From the NCBI RefSeq assembly GCF_019655055.1, contig NZ_BPFA01000023.1:16990-80989 (forward strand): 64,000 bases of DNA. The letters run 5' to 3'. The notes under the pieces are model-generated. The model ran no database searches. It was not told the DNA's origin and was given only the letters and a program-made list of their open reading frames with translations. The DNA is from Shewanella sp. MBTL60-112-B2. GTDB taxonomy: Bacteria > Pseudomonadota > Gammaproteobacteria > Enterobacterales > Shewanellaceae. A program made the translations under genes and the position numbers. Below, piece after piece: positions 8,727-17,346 of this stretch (positions within the stretch are counted from its first letter, which is position 1; every line of letters begins with the position of its first letter).

Positions 8727-9611
8727 TTAAAGCCCTCTTTGCCATTCTTGCCTCAAGCCTATACGCTCAGGGCTATGCATTGCCGCCTCCACCTGCGCCA
8801 TAAGTGCTTGCTTATCTTTACCTAACACACCTTTTAGCACTAAGTAATTAGACGCATGATCCGAGCGAAACACGGTTTTATCAAGCTCTAGCTTACTTAG
8901 CAGAGTATGCATCTCTTCGAACAGTTGAGCTTGATTTGGCAACTTAAATTGACCATCAAAGGCAGCGTCCATACGCTCAGTACCTAGAGGCAATGTCACC
9001 ACTAATGTAGACAAGTATTCAGGCTGCGCAGCATTCATTAATTTTGCCGAGTTTTCAGCATGCTGTTTCGATAGCTCAACCCCGCCTAAACCATTTAAAA
9101 TCATCACAGAGGCTTTAATCCCTGCGGTTTTAATTTTTTGCAGCGCTGCCAAAGAGGACTCGAAAGTCTCACCTTTTTTGATCCGCGCCAGCACCTCATC
9201 GTCACCACTTTCACAGCCGATATACAGCAGACTTAACCCAAGATCTCTTAAACGCTGCAGCTGCTCGGGTGTTTTATTATTGATATTTCGAGGCAGGCAA
9301 TAGCTGCTAATTCGAGTCACATGCGGCAAATACTCTTTAATTAATAAGCAAATTTCTTCTAAGCGCGCAAACGGCAAAGTCATTGCGTCACCATCAGCTA
9401 AAAACACTCGTGAGATATGAGCTTGAGAGCCTGCTACAGCAATAAGGTCTTGTTCTATTTTGTCAGTTTTTTGCGCTCGAAAACGCTTCTGCGGCTGAGT
9501 ATACATGTCACAAAAACTGCATTGATTCCAGCTACAGCCGTTGGTCACCTGGAGGATCAGAGATTTCCACTCCGATGGAGGACGAAATACAGGTTCAATA
9601 TAGTTGAGCAC
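8727..9611 (-). CDS. Radical SAM protein of unknown substrate
   Basis: A protein of about 294 residues with the radical SAM cluster motif CSWNQCSFC (CxxxCxxC) near residue 26-34, preceded by LILQVTNG. The later SAM-binding elements VFLADGDAM, LLYIGCESGDDEVL and NGLGGV are also present. It resembles the Elp3/MiaB-like class by its YIGCESG strand, but has no TRAM, B12 or acetyltransferase domain. The start is set at the GTG at 9611, with AGAGG five bases upstream; a second GTG at 9617 overlaps that site and is less likely. It converges on the second LysR gene with about 15 bases between stops. The reaction is not known. Confidence 0.85.
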   Translation of the reverse strand: MLNYIEPVFRPPSEWKSLILQVTNGCSWNQCSFCDMYTQPQKRFRAQKTDKIEQDLIAVAGSQAHISRVFLADGDAMTLPFARLEEICLLIKEYLPHVTRISSYCLPRNINNKTPEQLQRLRDLGLSLLYIGCESGDDEVLARIKKGETFESSLAALQKIKTAGIKASVMILNGLGGVELSKQHAENSAKLMNAAQPEYLSTLVVTLPLGTERMDAAFDGQFKLPNQAQLFEEMHTLLSKLELDKTVFRSDHASNYLVLKGVLGKDKQALMAQVEAAMHSPERIGLRQEWQRGL

Positions 9612-9788
9612 AACCACCTCTTAATACATTAGTAGGACGCACTAAAAAAAGTTGAACATTTTTCTCACTAAAAATAAAGATTTATTGCACAGCCCTATCA
9701 TTTTTTGATGGAAAACTAGTTATATTAGTGTGCCGTTGTATACTTAATTATCACAGGTACAGACACGCTACCTTATAGAGAGAAAAGC

Positions 9789-10034
9789 ATGCTTATTGCA
9801 TTAAAATCTAAAGAGAAGCGAAAGGCTCCGCTCCATCATGACGTTCACTGGGACGCGATGAGCGCCGAGCAAAAAATTGCTCTTTACGATCTGCATAAAT
9901 TCGGCTTTCGATTACTATTCGTACGCCATCAGCCTTCAGGCCCCCTAGCGTTTATTATGCAAAATAAAACACTTGCGGTGATCAGCAGAAATGGTGAGGT
10001 CGACTATAAGCCTGACGTCAAACTACGAGCTTAG
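9789..10034 (+). CDS. Conserved-looking small protein, function unknown
   Basis: An 81-residue, basic, soluble protein without signal peptide or membrane segment. Readable elements are an N-terminal LKSKEKRKAPLHH, a middle MSAEQKIALYDLHKFGFRLLFVR and a C-terminal strand-rich part (GPLAFIMQNKTLAVISRNGEVDY). The last part looks like two beta strands of a small compact fold. It has a good context for a real gene: ribosome site GAGAGAAAAGC before the ATG and a perfect terminator shortly after the stop. I do not recognise a family. Confidence 0.7.
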   Translation: MLIALKSKEKRKAPLHHDVHWDAMSAEQKIALYDLHKFGFRLLFVRHQPSGPLAFIMQNKTLAVISRNGEVDYKPDVKLRA

Positions 10035-10065
10035 GCCAACGTTATTTAGGATGGGTAAAGACATT

Positions 10066-10093
10066 AAAAAAGCGCACTTCGGTGCGCTTTTTT
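10066..10093. terminator. Bidirectional terminator
   Basis: Perfect inverted repeat AAAAAAGCGCAC / GTGCGCTTTTTT with a TTCG tetraloop. It lies between the small plus-strand gene and elaA on the minus strand. Confidence 0.92.
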
Positions 10094-10117
10094 ATTTTCA
10101 ATCGATCTTTTCTAGCA

Positions 10118-10576
10118 CTACTTTTCCAAAGTTAGCAGCATATCCACATGCGGGATCCCATCTTCCAGGTACATCTCAGATACGGCTTTAAAGCCTAGCT
10201 GCTGATAAAAATCTTTTAAATGCTCTTGCCCGCCTAGCTGAATATTATTTTCAGGCCACTTCTTGCTCGATATGGCTATCGCTTTTTGCATCAAGGTATT
10301 AGCCACTCCAGCGCCTCGCGCCGCCTGTGCAACAATCACACGACCAATGCTCGCATCTGGATAACTAACTCCAGGTGCCAGCACTCTCGCATAAGCCTGG
10401 ATCACACCTTGTTCATTGAGTCCAAGAAGGTGCTGAGTTTGGCTCTGGCGGTCTTTATCGTCGAGCTCCGGATAAGGGCAGTTTTGCTCAACAACAAAAA
10501 CATCGACTCTGAGCTTGAGTAAATCATATAGCTCATTCAATGAAAGCTCAGAAAAAGACAACGATTTCCAAAGCAT
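10118..10576 (-). CDS. elaA: GNAT family N-acetyltransferase ElaA
   Basis: A 152-residue single GNAT domain close to E. coli ElaA: LSLNELYDLLKLRVDVFVVEQ, then QNCPYPELDDKD, the acetyl-CoA loop IGRVIVAQAARGAGVANTLM, LKDFYQQLGF and EDGIPHVDM. The acceptor is not established for the family. The ATG at 10576 has GGAGAG seven bases upstream and matches the start of ElaA; a TTG at 10591 is in frame. Monocistronic, with its 3' end at the shared terminator. Confidence 0.93.
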   Translation of the reverse strand: MLWKSLSFSELSLNELYDLLKLRVDVFVVEQNCPYPELDDKDRQSQTQHLLGLNEQGVIQAYARVLAPGVSYPDASIGRVIVAQAARGAGVANTLMQKAIAISSKKWPENNIQLGGQEHLKDFYQQLGFKAVSEMYLEDGIPHVDMLLTLEK

Positions 10577-10764
10577 TAGCAAGCTCTCCAAAACAACTTA
10601 GTAGAGCCGCAGTCTAACATTTAAGTTTAATAAAAGCAGAAACAAAAACAGAAATATCCATGACTAATGAATGCCTCAAACCCCGAGCTCAATCTAAGGA
10701 ACCTCTAGTGAATGACAGTTTACTGATAGGAGTTTGTTAATTAGGGGATGTTGGCTAAGCTATT

Positions 10765-10789
10765 AAAAAAGGGCTCTATAAAAGAGCCC
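10765..10789 (-). terminator. Terminator of the multihaem cytochrome gene
   Basis: GGGCTCT (10771-10777) and AGAGCCC (10783-10789) flank a 5-base loop. On the minus strand the stem is followed by a run of six or more U. Confidence 0.88.
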
Positions 10790-10839
10790 CAAAAAAGTGA
10801 TGGGCTAGCTATTTGCAGGGAGAAGCTAGCCGTTACTTT

Positions 10840-12675
10840 TTATTCTTTACGGTCAAACACGTGGTAATTTTCAATACCGTATGAACGACCTTCTGCGTGA
10901 CAGGTTGCACACGACTCAGAAGTGCCTTGGCTGAACCAATCGCCAGTATGGTCAACCGGAGTATTGATTTCGCCACCGTTAGACTTCATGTGGTTAAGCG
11001 CTTGGTCACTATCGTGACACGCAAAACAGTTCGCTGTTACTGGGCTTGATGCCACTCCTGATTGTCCGCCGTTAAAGGCTTTAGACAACATGTACTGGTT
11101 AGGAACCGCATTTAAGTCGATACCTTCGGCATGACACGCCACACAGTTTTCAGCATTAAGCTTAGTCGCCGAGTTTGGCTCACCCGTTACAGCAGAACTA
11201 CCTACGCCCCAGTGCATACTGTGGACCATAGGACCAAAGCCTGGTGCAGAGCCCTTAGAGTTACGGTCTTGGCCATTGTTATGACACGCCACACAACCTA
11301 AACCACCATCGGCATAACTACCATTCTTGTGGTAGTTGGTTTCGTTGTTGTGACAAGTGCTACAGCTATCGACTGTTACGCTATGGCGGCGCTCATATAG
11401 CGTGCCTGACATCATGTCAGAGTAGCCATGTAAGGTTACGCCTTCATAACTCGCATCTTCACCAAAGTTAAAAGTAATGCGCGAGCTTGCCATTAACTCT
11501 GGGAATGTTGCGTCTAAACTAGCGAAACACACAGCAGCGGTACCGTTAGCATCAAATGTAGTCGTCGAGGTACGAGCTGCACGTCCCACAATGGATCCGT
11601 TGTCATAACCATGTAGATATGCGCCAAGATAAGAAAGCGTTCCGTCAGCTAATAAGCTTTCAAGGTTTAGCTGGTCTTCACCTTTAAACAATGCAATATC
11701 AGTACAATAACCCGCATCGGCGCTCATGTAAGGCGCTGATACTGTAGATGAATGTTCATCGCGCACTGTCGCTTTTTCACCCACTTTCTTATGGAATAGA
11801 CGCACATCATCTGACTCGCTAAAGCCACTGTAAGTCATGGAAATAGCTGTTGTGCCAACGCCAGCAGCGTCATGACAATCGGTACAGGTACTCATGCTGT
11901 TTACCTTGGTAATAGGCTCTGCATGACAGGTATAACAGTTGGCGGCATCGAAGTCTTTTTCAAACTTTTGGTGATTGATATGACCAATCTTCTGCATTGA
12001 ATTGCGCGCATAGCCACCGTCATCACGAACCACGTTACCGTGGCATACCATACAACCCGCTACTAAGTCGGTCTCACCATCGGTGTTAATTGCGGTGTAA
12101 CTTGGGTGTTTTAGATTAGATGCAGCGTAATCGACATGACAACCATGACAGGTTGCCGTTGAAGTAGTGTGTAAACCTTCAGATTTATCAACAACAATGT
12201 AAGCAGACTTAGCGATTTTTTCGCTGCCACCCACAGCAATACGAATGATACCTTCAGTACCCGAATTAACTGCCGGCATTGGCGCTAAGAACTCATAACG
12301 ACCATCTTCAGTCATCGTTAGGCTTGCGCCTTCAGTTTCATCCGAGGCACTACCACCAACAATCGTCCCTTCAAAATCAGGGCGACTGCGAGCAATACCT
12401 TTATCGGTTAGTGCTGCAACTTCTGCACTCACCTTTTCAAGTCCGCTAACTAACAAGCCTTCTTCGTTAGTCACTTCAAATTCGAAGCGCACAGCGCCCT
12501 CTTCAAGAGTATGACTTAGCACTTCGACATTGGTGATCTCTGTAGCCTCGACTATCGGCGGTAATGGGCTAGTACCATCTTCACCGTCGCTACCATCTTT
12601 ACCGTCGCTACAGGCTGCTAGCCCAAAAGCTGCGGCGACAATTAGCGCCGCTTTGCATCTATTAAATTTTCTCAT
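10840..12675 (-). CDS. OmcA/MtrC-family multihaem c-type cytochrome lipoprotein
   Basis: A 611-residue outer-surface cytochrome candidate. The N-terminus is a lipoprotein signal (LIVAAAFGLAAC, Cys at about 22) followed by a DGKDGSDGEDG stretch typical of this family. I count nine CxxCH haem sites: CHGCH, CMVCH, CYTCH and CTDCH in the first half (about 177-270), then CSTCH, CVACH, CVACH, CFACH and CATCH in the second (about 440-595). A beta-rich domain with two lone Cys lies between. The layout matches MtrC/OmcA (beta domain, haem domain, beta domain, pentahaem domain) but the first haem domain has four sites rather than five. Such proteins pass electrons to metals, flavins or other extracellular acceptors. 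The second of two adjacent ATGs is preferred because GGGAG lies five bases upstream. It is alone, without mtrA/mtrB-like partners nearby. Confidence 0.9.
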   Translation of the reverse strand: MRKFNRCKAALIVAAAFGLAACSDGKDGSDGEDGTSPLPPIVEATEITNVEVLSHTLEEGAVRFEFEVTNEEGLLVSGLEKVSAEVAALTDKGIARSRPDFEGTIVGGSASDETEGASLTMTEDGRYEFLAPMPAVNSGTEGIIRIAVGGSEKIAKSAYIVVDKSEGLHTTSTATCHGCHVDYAASNLKHPSYTAINTDGETDLVAGCMVCHGNVVRDDGGYARNSMQKIGHINHQKFEKDFDAANCYTCHAEPITKVNSMSTCTDCHDAAGVGTTAISMTYSGFSESDDVRLFHKKVGEKATVRDEHSSTVSAPYMSADAGYCTDIALFKGEDQLNLESLLADGTLSYLGAYLHGYDNGSIVGRAARTSTTTFDANGTAAVCFASLDATFPELMASSRITFNFGEDASYEGVTLHGYSDMMSGTLYERRHSVTVDSCSTCHNNETNYHKNGSYADGGLGCVACHNNGQDRNSKGSAPGFGPMVHSMHWGVGSSAVTGEPNSATKLNAENCVACHAEGIDLNAVPNQYMLSKAFNGGQSGVASSPVTANCFACHDSDQALNHMKSNGGEINTPVDHTGDWFSQGTSESCATCHAEGRSYGIENYHVFDRKE

Positions 12676-13129
12676 CATCACTCCCAAACTATAATTAAGT
12701 CGTGATCTTTTACTCCCCCGTAAATACCTTATTAGCAGTAACAGCTTAATTTTGTGATTGATTCCCCAACAACATACTTATTAAGAGGTATGGTTCACAT
12801 AAATAAACAAACATACACAATGCATAAACAACTTAATCTTCAATTAATCTTTACCGCAAAGCTACAATTTAAAATATCATTTAAAAACAATACCTAAAGA
12901 CACAAAAAGCCAAAGGTAAAGGATTAACATGTAGATTGGAGAAATTACGATTTAATGAAAAATTAAGCGAGTGGCATGCGGTAAAAAAACGGTAGGTACG
13001 CAACTGATAAAATACTGAAATAATAGAGTGTAAACTAAATTTTTATACTGACTGATATAAGTTCAAGCAAGATAGTTTACTTGAACTTATATCAATATTT
13101 GCTTGCGGTTATAACAACAGGTATACCGC
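12676..13129. other. Intergenic region upstream of the cytochrome gene
   Basis: About 450 AT-rich bases. It should contain the cytochrome promoter at its left end. A long perfect inverted repeat occupies 13053-13094 and is listed separately. No small gene was found. Confidence 0.5.
13053..13094. repeat. Perfect 15-bp inverted repeat
   Basis: TGATATAAGTTCAAG (13053-13067) and its exact reverse complement (13080-13094) are separated by 12 bases. There is no U-tract directly after either arm, so it is not a standard terminator. It lies about 35 bases past the stop of the NTF2-like gene on the minus strand and could stabilise that mRNA 3' end, or bind a dimeric protein. Confidence 0.75.
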
Positions 13130-13495
13130 CTAGCCTAAAACCTCAAACTCATCATCCACAAGCTTAGCTGTGCCATCATCTTGCAGTACCCAAATCTCTT
13201 TGTGGACTACGCCATGGGCTTTATTCATTTTCCAGGCAGTGGTCAGTAACACTGACTTTTCATCGAGCACTTTAAACTCAGGGTTAGTGTATTCAACATC
13301 CGCATAACCTTGATCAATTAGGTTTTGCCAGAAAGCTTGAATCGCTTCAGTACCAACAAATTCTCCAAAAGGACGCGCTAACATAGGCGCATCTGCGGTG
13401 TATTGTGCAGCGCACTGTGCTGCATTTTGAGTATTAAAGCCTTGCATCCAAGTGGCGCTAGCTAGCTTTACGGCATCGAGTAATTGCTGTGACAT
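13130..13495 (-). CDS. NTF2-like (SnoaL/DUF4440-type) protein
   Basis: A 121-residue single-domain protein with the cone-shaped NTF2 fold pattern: an N-terminal helix (WMQGFNTQNAAQCAAQY), TADAPMLARPFGEFVGTEAIQAFWQNLI, and C-terminal strands (VLLTTAWKMN, VHKEIWVLQDDG). Members are small ligand-binding proteins or enzymes, often stress-linked; no specific substrate can be inferred. It is transcribed divergently from a LysR regulator 157 bases away, so that regulator may control it. Confidence 0.8.
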   Translation of the reverse strand: MSQQLLDAVKLASATWMQGFNTQNAAQCAAQYTADAPMLARPFGEFVGTEAIQAFWQNLIDQGYADVEYTNPEFKVLDEKSVLLTTAWKMNKAHGVVHKEIWVLQDDGTAKLVDDEFEVLG

Positions 13496-13652
13496 AGTGT
13501 GTACCTATATTTAACTATCAATTTATGTCACCAGTTTACAGTGATTATTAGCCTTGATAACCTAGCGAAAACAGCAATCATAGTTCAATTAAATAGAACA
13601 ATAGAAAATCGCTTAGACTGATCCAGAGAAGCTAAGAGAAGAGGAAAGAAAT

Positions 13653-14546
13653 ATGGATCATCTACGGCATATGGCCATATTTAAACAAATCGTCGATAAC
13701 GGCTCGATAAGCGCTGCTGCTGATAAGCTCAGTCTGTCTAAATCTGTAGTCAGCCATCATTTAAAGTCCTTAGAACTAGCTGTGGGGGTGCAACTATTAC
13801 ATAGAACAACTCGCAAGCAACAACTGACTCCCGCTGGTAAGGACTTTTACCAACGCTGCGGTGAATTAGCCAGTATATCTAATCTAGCTTGGCAGCAAGC
13901 TAGAGAAAGCGCCGACAAGCTAGCTGGGCCAATAAAAATCAGCTCGCCCCACGCTTTAGTCGACAGCTTTATTGCGCCTACGATTGGCAAGCTATGCCAA
14001 GGTAATCTTATGATTAGACCGAGCATTCAGGTGCAAGATCGCCGTATCGATCTGCTTGGACAAGATATCGATCTTGCCGTGCGTGTCGGTAAGTTAACAT
14101 CGAGCAGTTTAATGCAGCGTAAAGTCGGCGAGTTTCGCGATGTACTGTGTGCCAGCCCCACTTTTATCACTCAGTATCAACAGCAGATAGCCGCCGAGCA
14201 ATGGCAAGAGTTAGACTACATAGCTAACTCTTGGCAGGGGCAAAGTATCCAGCACCAATTACAAGCCAAAGCCAATAAACCAGGCTCAGCACTCACGCTA
14301 AGCTTTAGTGCTAATCGCTTTGCCGATACTTCGTCTGCGGTACTGTCATTAGCAAAAGCAGGCTTAGGTGTGGCGTTACTACCTGATTTTGTATTTAAGC
14401 AGCAGCCATCTCTCATTGAGCTTATCCCCTCTCACCAATGCCCGTTAAACAGCGTTTATGCTGTGCATGATTTTGGCCGTACCCCGCCGTTACTTATCAA
14501 AAAAACCATCGACGTACTCATTGAGTCTTTTCAATTACAAGCTTAA
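13653..14546 (+). CDS. LysR family transcriptional regulator
   Basis: A 297-residue LysR protein of the DmlR/AaeR-like type: MDHLRHMAIFKQIVDNGSIS, then LSLSKSVVSHHLKSLE (recognition helix about 30-46) and LLHRTTRKQQLT, followed by an effector domain from about 90. It is divergent from the NTF2-like gene, the classical arrangement for a LysR regulator and its target; control of that gene is inferred. An AGAGGAAAG ribosome site precedes the ATG. Confidence 0.93.
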   Translation: MDHLRHMAIFKQIVDNGSISAAADKLSLSKSVVSHHLKSLELAVGVQLLHRTTRKQQLTPAGKDFYQRCGELASISNLAWQQARESADKLAGPIKISSPHALVDSFIAPTIGKLCQGNLMIRPSIQVQDRRIDLLGQDIDLAVRVGKLTSSSLMQRKVGEFRDVLCASPTFITQYQQQIAAEQWQELDYIANSWQGQSIQHQLQAKANKPGSALTLSFSANRFADTSSAVLSLAKAGLGVALLPDFVFKQQPSLIELIPSHQCPLNSVYAVHDFGRTPPLLIKKTIDVLIESFQLQA

Positions 14547-14710
14547 ACAGCAAGCTAACGGCTCCGCTCTCTGGGATTAAAGGCTTTAGTTGCTGCTATA
14601 AAACAAAATTAATCGCCGCGTTTAGCATTTTTAAAGGCCTGTACCTGATTTATTTCGATAAAGCTGCTAACATTGCTGGCAATTTTTTAGGCTTAGTGAG
14701 AAAGATCAAG

Positions 14711-15439
14711 ATGGGTAGAGCATACCAAAACAAGAAAGAATCCATGGCGAAAACGGCTGGGCAAAAAACTAGAATTTATTCTCGTTACGGGAAAGAGTTG
14801 TACGTTTGCGCCAAGAACGGTGGTTTCGATCCAGAAGGCAACCTTGCACTTCGCACCATGATTGCCAAAGCAAAGAAAGACCAAGTACCAGCACACGTTA
14901 TTGAACGTGCAATTGAAAAAGCGCGTGGCGGTGGTGGTGAAGACTACGAAACAGCACGTTACGAAGGTTTTGGTCCTGGCGGCTGCATGGTTATTGCCGA
15001 CTGTCTTACCGATAACGTTAAGCGTACTTTCACTGAAGTTCGCCAAGCATTCGTTAAAAACGATGCCAAGCTAGGCGGCCCAGGTACTGTTGGCCACATG
15101 TTCGATCACCAGGCAGTATTCGTATTCGCTGGCGATGACGAAGATGCCATTCTAGAAATGCTTATGATGGCTGACGTTGATGTATCTGACGTTGAACTAG
15201 AAGATGGCATGATCAGCGTTTACGCACCGCACACTGAATTCTTCAAAGTGAAAACTGCTTTAGCAGCTGAGCTTCCAGAAGACACTGACTACGTTATGGA
15301 AGAAATCACTTTCTTACCACAAACAATGACAGCATTGACTGACGCTGAAGAGATTGAGCAGTTCGAGAAATTCCTTGCTGCGCTTGAAGATTGTGATGAC
15401 GTTCAGAACGTTTACCACAACGCAGAGCTTCCACAATAA
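14711..15439 (+). CDS. YebC/PmpR/TACO1 family protein (YeeN-like)
   Basis: A 242-residue protein of the YebC/TACO1 family, in the YeeN-like branch by its MGRAYQNKKESMAKTAG start, KIYS-type segment and RYEGFGPGGCMVIADCLTDN core. KARGGG and the end EDCDDVQNVYHNAEL are also diagnostic. Family members have been described as transcription regulators and, more recently, as factors that help ribosomes over proline-rich stretches. The ATG at 14711 fits the family; a GTG at 14696 is in frame. A terminator follows the stop. Confidence 0.93.
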   Translation: MGRAYQNKKESMAKTAGQKTRIYSRYGKELYVCAKNGGFDPEGNLALRTMIAKAKKDQVPAHVIERAIEKARGGGGEDYETARYEGFGPGGCMVIADCLTDNVKRTFTEVRQAFVKNDAKLGGPGTVGHMFDHQAVFVFAGDDEDAILEMLMMADVDVSDVELEDGMISVYAPHTEFFKVKTALAAELPEDTDYVMEEITFLPQTMTALTDAEEIEQFEKFLAALEDCDDVQNVYHNAELPQ

Positions 15440-15489
15440 AAGCTCCACAGTAATCTTTACTGCTACTGACTCGCCAATCGCGAGTCAGC

Positions 15490-15516
15490 AAAAAGGCACT
15501 CATTGAGTGCCTTTTT
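15490..15516 (+). terminator. Terminator of the YebC-family gene
   Basis: AAAAAGGCACTC / GAGTGCCTTTTT with loop ATT; A and T runs make it usable on both strands. Confidence 0.9.
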
Positions 15517-15533
15517 CATGCTTGTTTCTTCAG

Positions 15534-15614
15534 CTATTTCTTAATTAAATAACGTAACATCACGCCCTGCAGGCTAATATCTAATACTTCATAGCCGTGC
15601 TGCTCTTGATGATA
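15534..15614 (-). pseudogene. 3' remnant of a yedF (TusA-like) gene copy
   Basis: On the minus strand this stretch reads HGYEVLDISLQGVMLRYLIKK and a stop. It differs from the last 21 residues of the intact yedF next door at only two positions (Q to L, L to I). Upstream of His the similarity ends and the frame meets a UGA within nine codons. There is no start codon or CPxP motif. It is the tail of a former second copy, left by tandem duplication followed by deletion. The two tails lie about 130 bases apart in the same orientation. Confidence 0.85.
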
Positions 15615-15666
15615 GCTGCATCATTTGGGCTTAACTTTTAACTTAATTCTTCAGCTTCTTCTTAAA

Positions 15667-15903
15667 TTACTTCTTCAAAAGATAACGCAACATCACGCCC
15701 TGCTGGCTGATGTCTAATACTTCATAGCCATGGTTCTTGGCATCATTAGGAATGTTATTAATCGACTGCGAGCAGTCAGTAATCACTTCCAATACTTCAC
15801 CCGCTTTCAGTGACTGCATCGCTTCAAGCGTGGCAACCGCTGGGTATGGACAAGGCTCACCGTAAATCTCTAAATTGTAATCGGGTACGATAGATGCTGG
15901 CAT
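15667..15903 (-). CDS. yedF: TusA-family sulfurtransferase-like protein YedF
   Basis: A 78-residue protein with the TusA/SirA/YedF signature: YGEPCPYPAVATLEAM, with the persulfide-carrying Cys in the CPxP motif, and a C-terminal GYEVLDISQQGVMLRYLLK. The ATG at 15903 has GAGGAG seven bases upstream; earlier in-frame starts add a non-family extension. It follows yedE on the same strand. YedE/YedF pairs are often found with selenium genes, and here selA, selB, selC and fdhD are close by, so a role in selenium (or sulfur) delivery is a reasonable inference. A broken copy of its 3' end lies just downstream. Confidence 0.88.
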   Translation of the reverse strand: MPASIVPDYNLEIYGEPCPYPAVATLEAMQSLKAGEVLEVITDCSQSINNIPNDAKNHGYEVLDISQQGVMLRYLLKK

Positions 15904-16005
15904 AAACTGCTCCTCAGCAAAAAATCGGCTCAGGTTAATTGAGCCGAATATAAAACACATAAATCATTGTTTAATTTGAGACGGGTTCTTTAAGCTTGTG
16001 TGCTA

Positions 16006-16075
16006 GCCGCTAATTATTTATTAGCGGCTAACTCTTTATTAGTCGCTAGCTCTTTATTAGCCGCTAGCGCTGCAA
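16006..16075. repeat. 18-bp imperfect tandem repeat at the 3' end of yedE
   Basis: About three and a half units built on TTATTAGCSGCTA-C-CT. They encode the repeated ELAANK-like tail of YedE, and the last unit extends past the stop codon. Copy number could vary by slippage. Confidence 0.7.
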
Positions 16076-17279
16076 GCTTTGCAGTCACCGCTTCTTGCTG
16101 GCTTTTCTGCTTGTTAAAGAATCGCTGTTCCCACATTAGAATCAGCACAAAAGATAAGCCCAGCAATAGATACGTCACGGCCACTCCACCAAGCGGTCCA
16201 AACACATCAAGCAGGTTTATCTTGTCCCAACTGGTCGCCATAGGCTCAGCAATTGCATCCCAGTAATAAGCCAATATGGTTGCGCCAATGATATTACCTA
16301 AGCCAACCCACCAAAAGTGCACTTGGCCTTCTAATGCGCGGTACATCCAGCCAGTTTCACAGCCGCCAGCGATAACGATACCGATACCAAACAGTAAGCC
16401 GCCAATCACCGCATTAGGGCCAGCCCAAAGGGTTTTAGGTGTCATGCCTAGCTGCACATAGCTATAAATGCCGATAACGCTGACAGCCATACCTAAGATA
16501 ATCGCCTTAGCCATATGAGTACGGCCGGTGATCCACATATCTCGAAATGCTGAGGTAAAGCAGATCTGCGCACGCTCAATCAATAGACCAAACATCATGC
16601 CCATAAACATGGCAATACCAAGCTTAGTCGAGCTTTGCATCACATACAGCGACAAGCCAATCATGGCCGCAAATACTAGCCAACCTAAGCGGAAACGGTT
16701 TTGTACTTGATTTGGATTTGGCTTGGCAATTTTCTTCAGGCCACCCGCTTTTAGCGTGGCTGTAGAGCGGAAAAACGGTAACAAGGTGATCTTCGCGCCG
16801 ATATAAGTACCTGCAGCGGCAGCGAAAGCAAAGATCCACGCATGCAAGGTAAACTGCGGAATACCGGTAAAGAAAGCCGCCAAGTTACAGCCCATAGCAA
16901 GACGCGCACCGAAGCCGGCAATCATGCCGCCAATCAATGCCTGTGCAATACGCTTTTTCGAGCTTGGCATACGCAGCTTTAGGTTGTTTGCCCACAGCAC
17001 AGCCGCCATACAGCCGCCAAACATACCAATAATCATCACGCCACCAACACGGTCCAGCGGTGTGCCATTAAGGCCGATTATTTTAAAGTACTGCCATGAC
17101 TCCGGCTCAGCGCCGAACCACTGCAATACATGGCCACCCCAGCGGGTAAACTCGCCGGTTACCGCCCAAAGCGAGCCTGTAAGACCAAAGAAATAAGTCG
17201 ACAATATTCCCGCCGCAATAACGGCAGCAAAAGGCGACCAGAATTTAATAAAAAACTGATTTTTAAAGGTTAACCACAT
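16014..17279 (-). CDS. yedE: YeeE/YedE family transporter (selenium-linked YedE/FdhT type)
   Basis: A 421-residue polytopic membrane protein with about ten hydrophobic segments and the two YeeE/YedE half-repeats, each with a conserved Cys region (GARLAMGCNLAAFF and GIVIAGGCETGWMYRALEG) plus ERAQICFTSAFRD. Relatives import thiosulfate; the YedE/FdhT branch is associated with selenium metabolism. Gene context (yedF directly downstream, fdhD upstream, sel genes beyond) supports the selenium branch. The cytoplasmic C-terminus ends in a short six-residue repeat (ELATNK, ELAANK) encoded by 18-bp tandem repeats. Substrate not proven. Confidence 0.88.
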   Translation of the reverse strand: MWLTFKNQFFIKFWSPFAAVIAAGILSTYFFGLTGSLWAVTGEFTRWGGHVLQWFGAEPESWQYFKIIGLNGTPLDRVGGVMIIGMFGGCMAAVLWANNLKLRMPSSKKRIAQALIGGMIAGFGARLAMGCNLAAFFTGIPQFTLHAWIFAFAAAAGTYIGAKITLLPFFRSTATLKAGGLKKIAKPNPNQVQNRFRLGWLVFAAMIGLSLYVMQSSTKLGIAMFMGMMFGLLIERAQICFTSAFRDMWITGRTHMAKAIILGMAVSVIGIYSYVQLGMTPKTLWAGPNAVIGGLLFGIGIVIAGGCETGWMYRALEGQVHFWWVGLGNIIGATILAYYWDAIAEPMATSWDKINLLDVFGPLGGVAVTYLLLGLSFVLILMWEQRFFNKQKSQQEAVTAKLAALAANKELATNKELAANK

Positions 17280-17346
17280 ATTTAAAACTTACCAACTCAC
17301 ATGAAACACTTAAAGCACCCCCTAATAGTTGAAATTAAAAACTTAG

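Noticed and set aside
14693..15046. Minus-strand 117-codon frame opposite the YebC-family gene
   Set aside because: Antisense of a conserved gene; no start context and no family resemblance.
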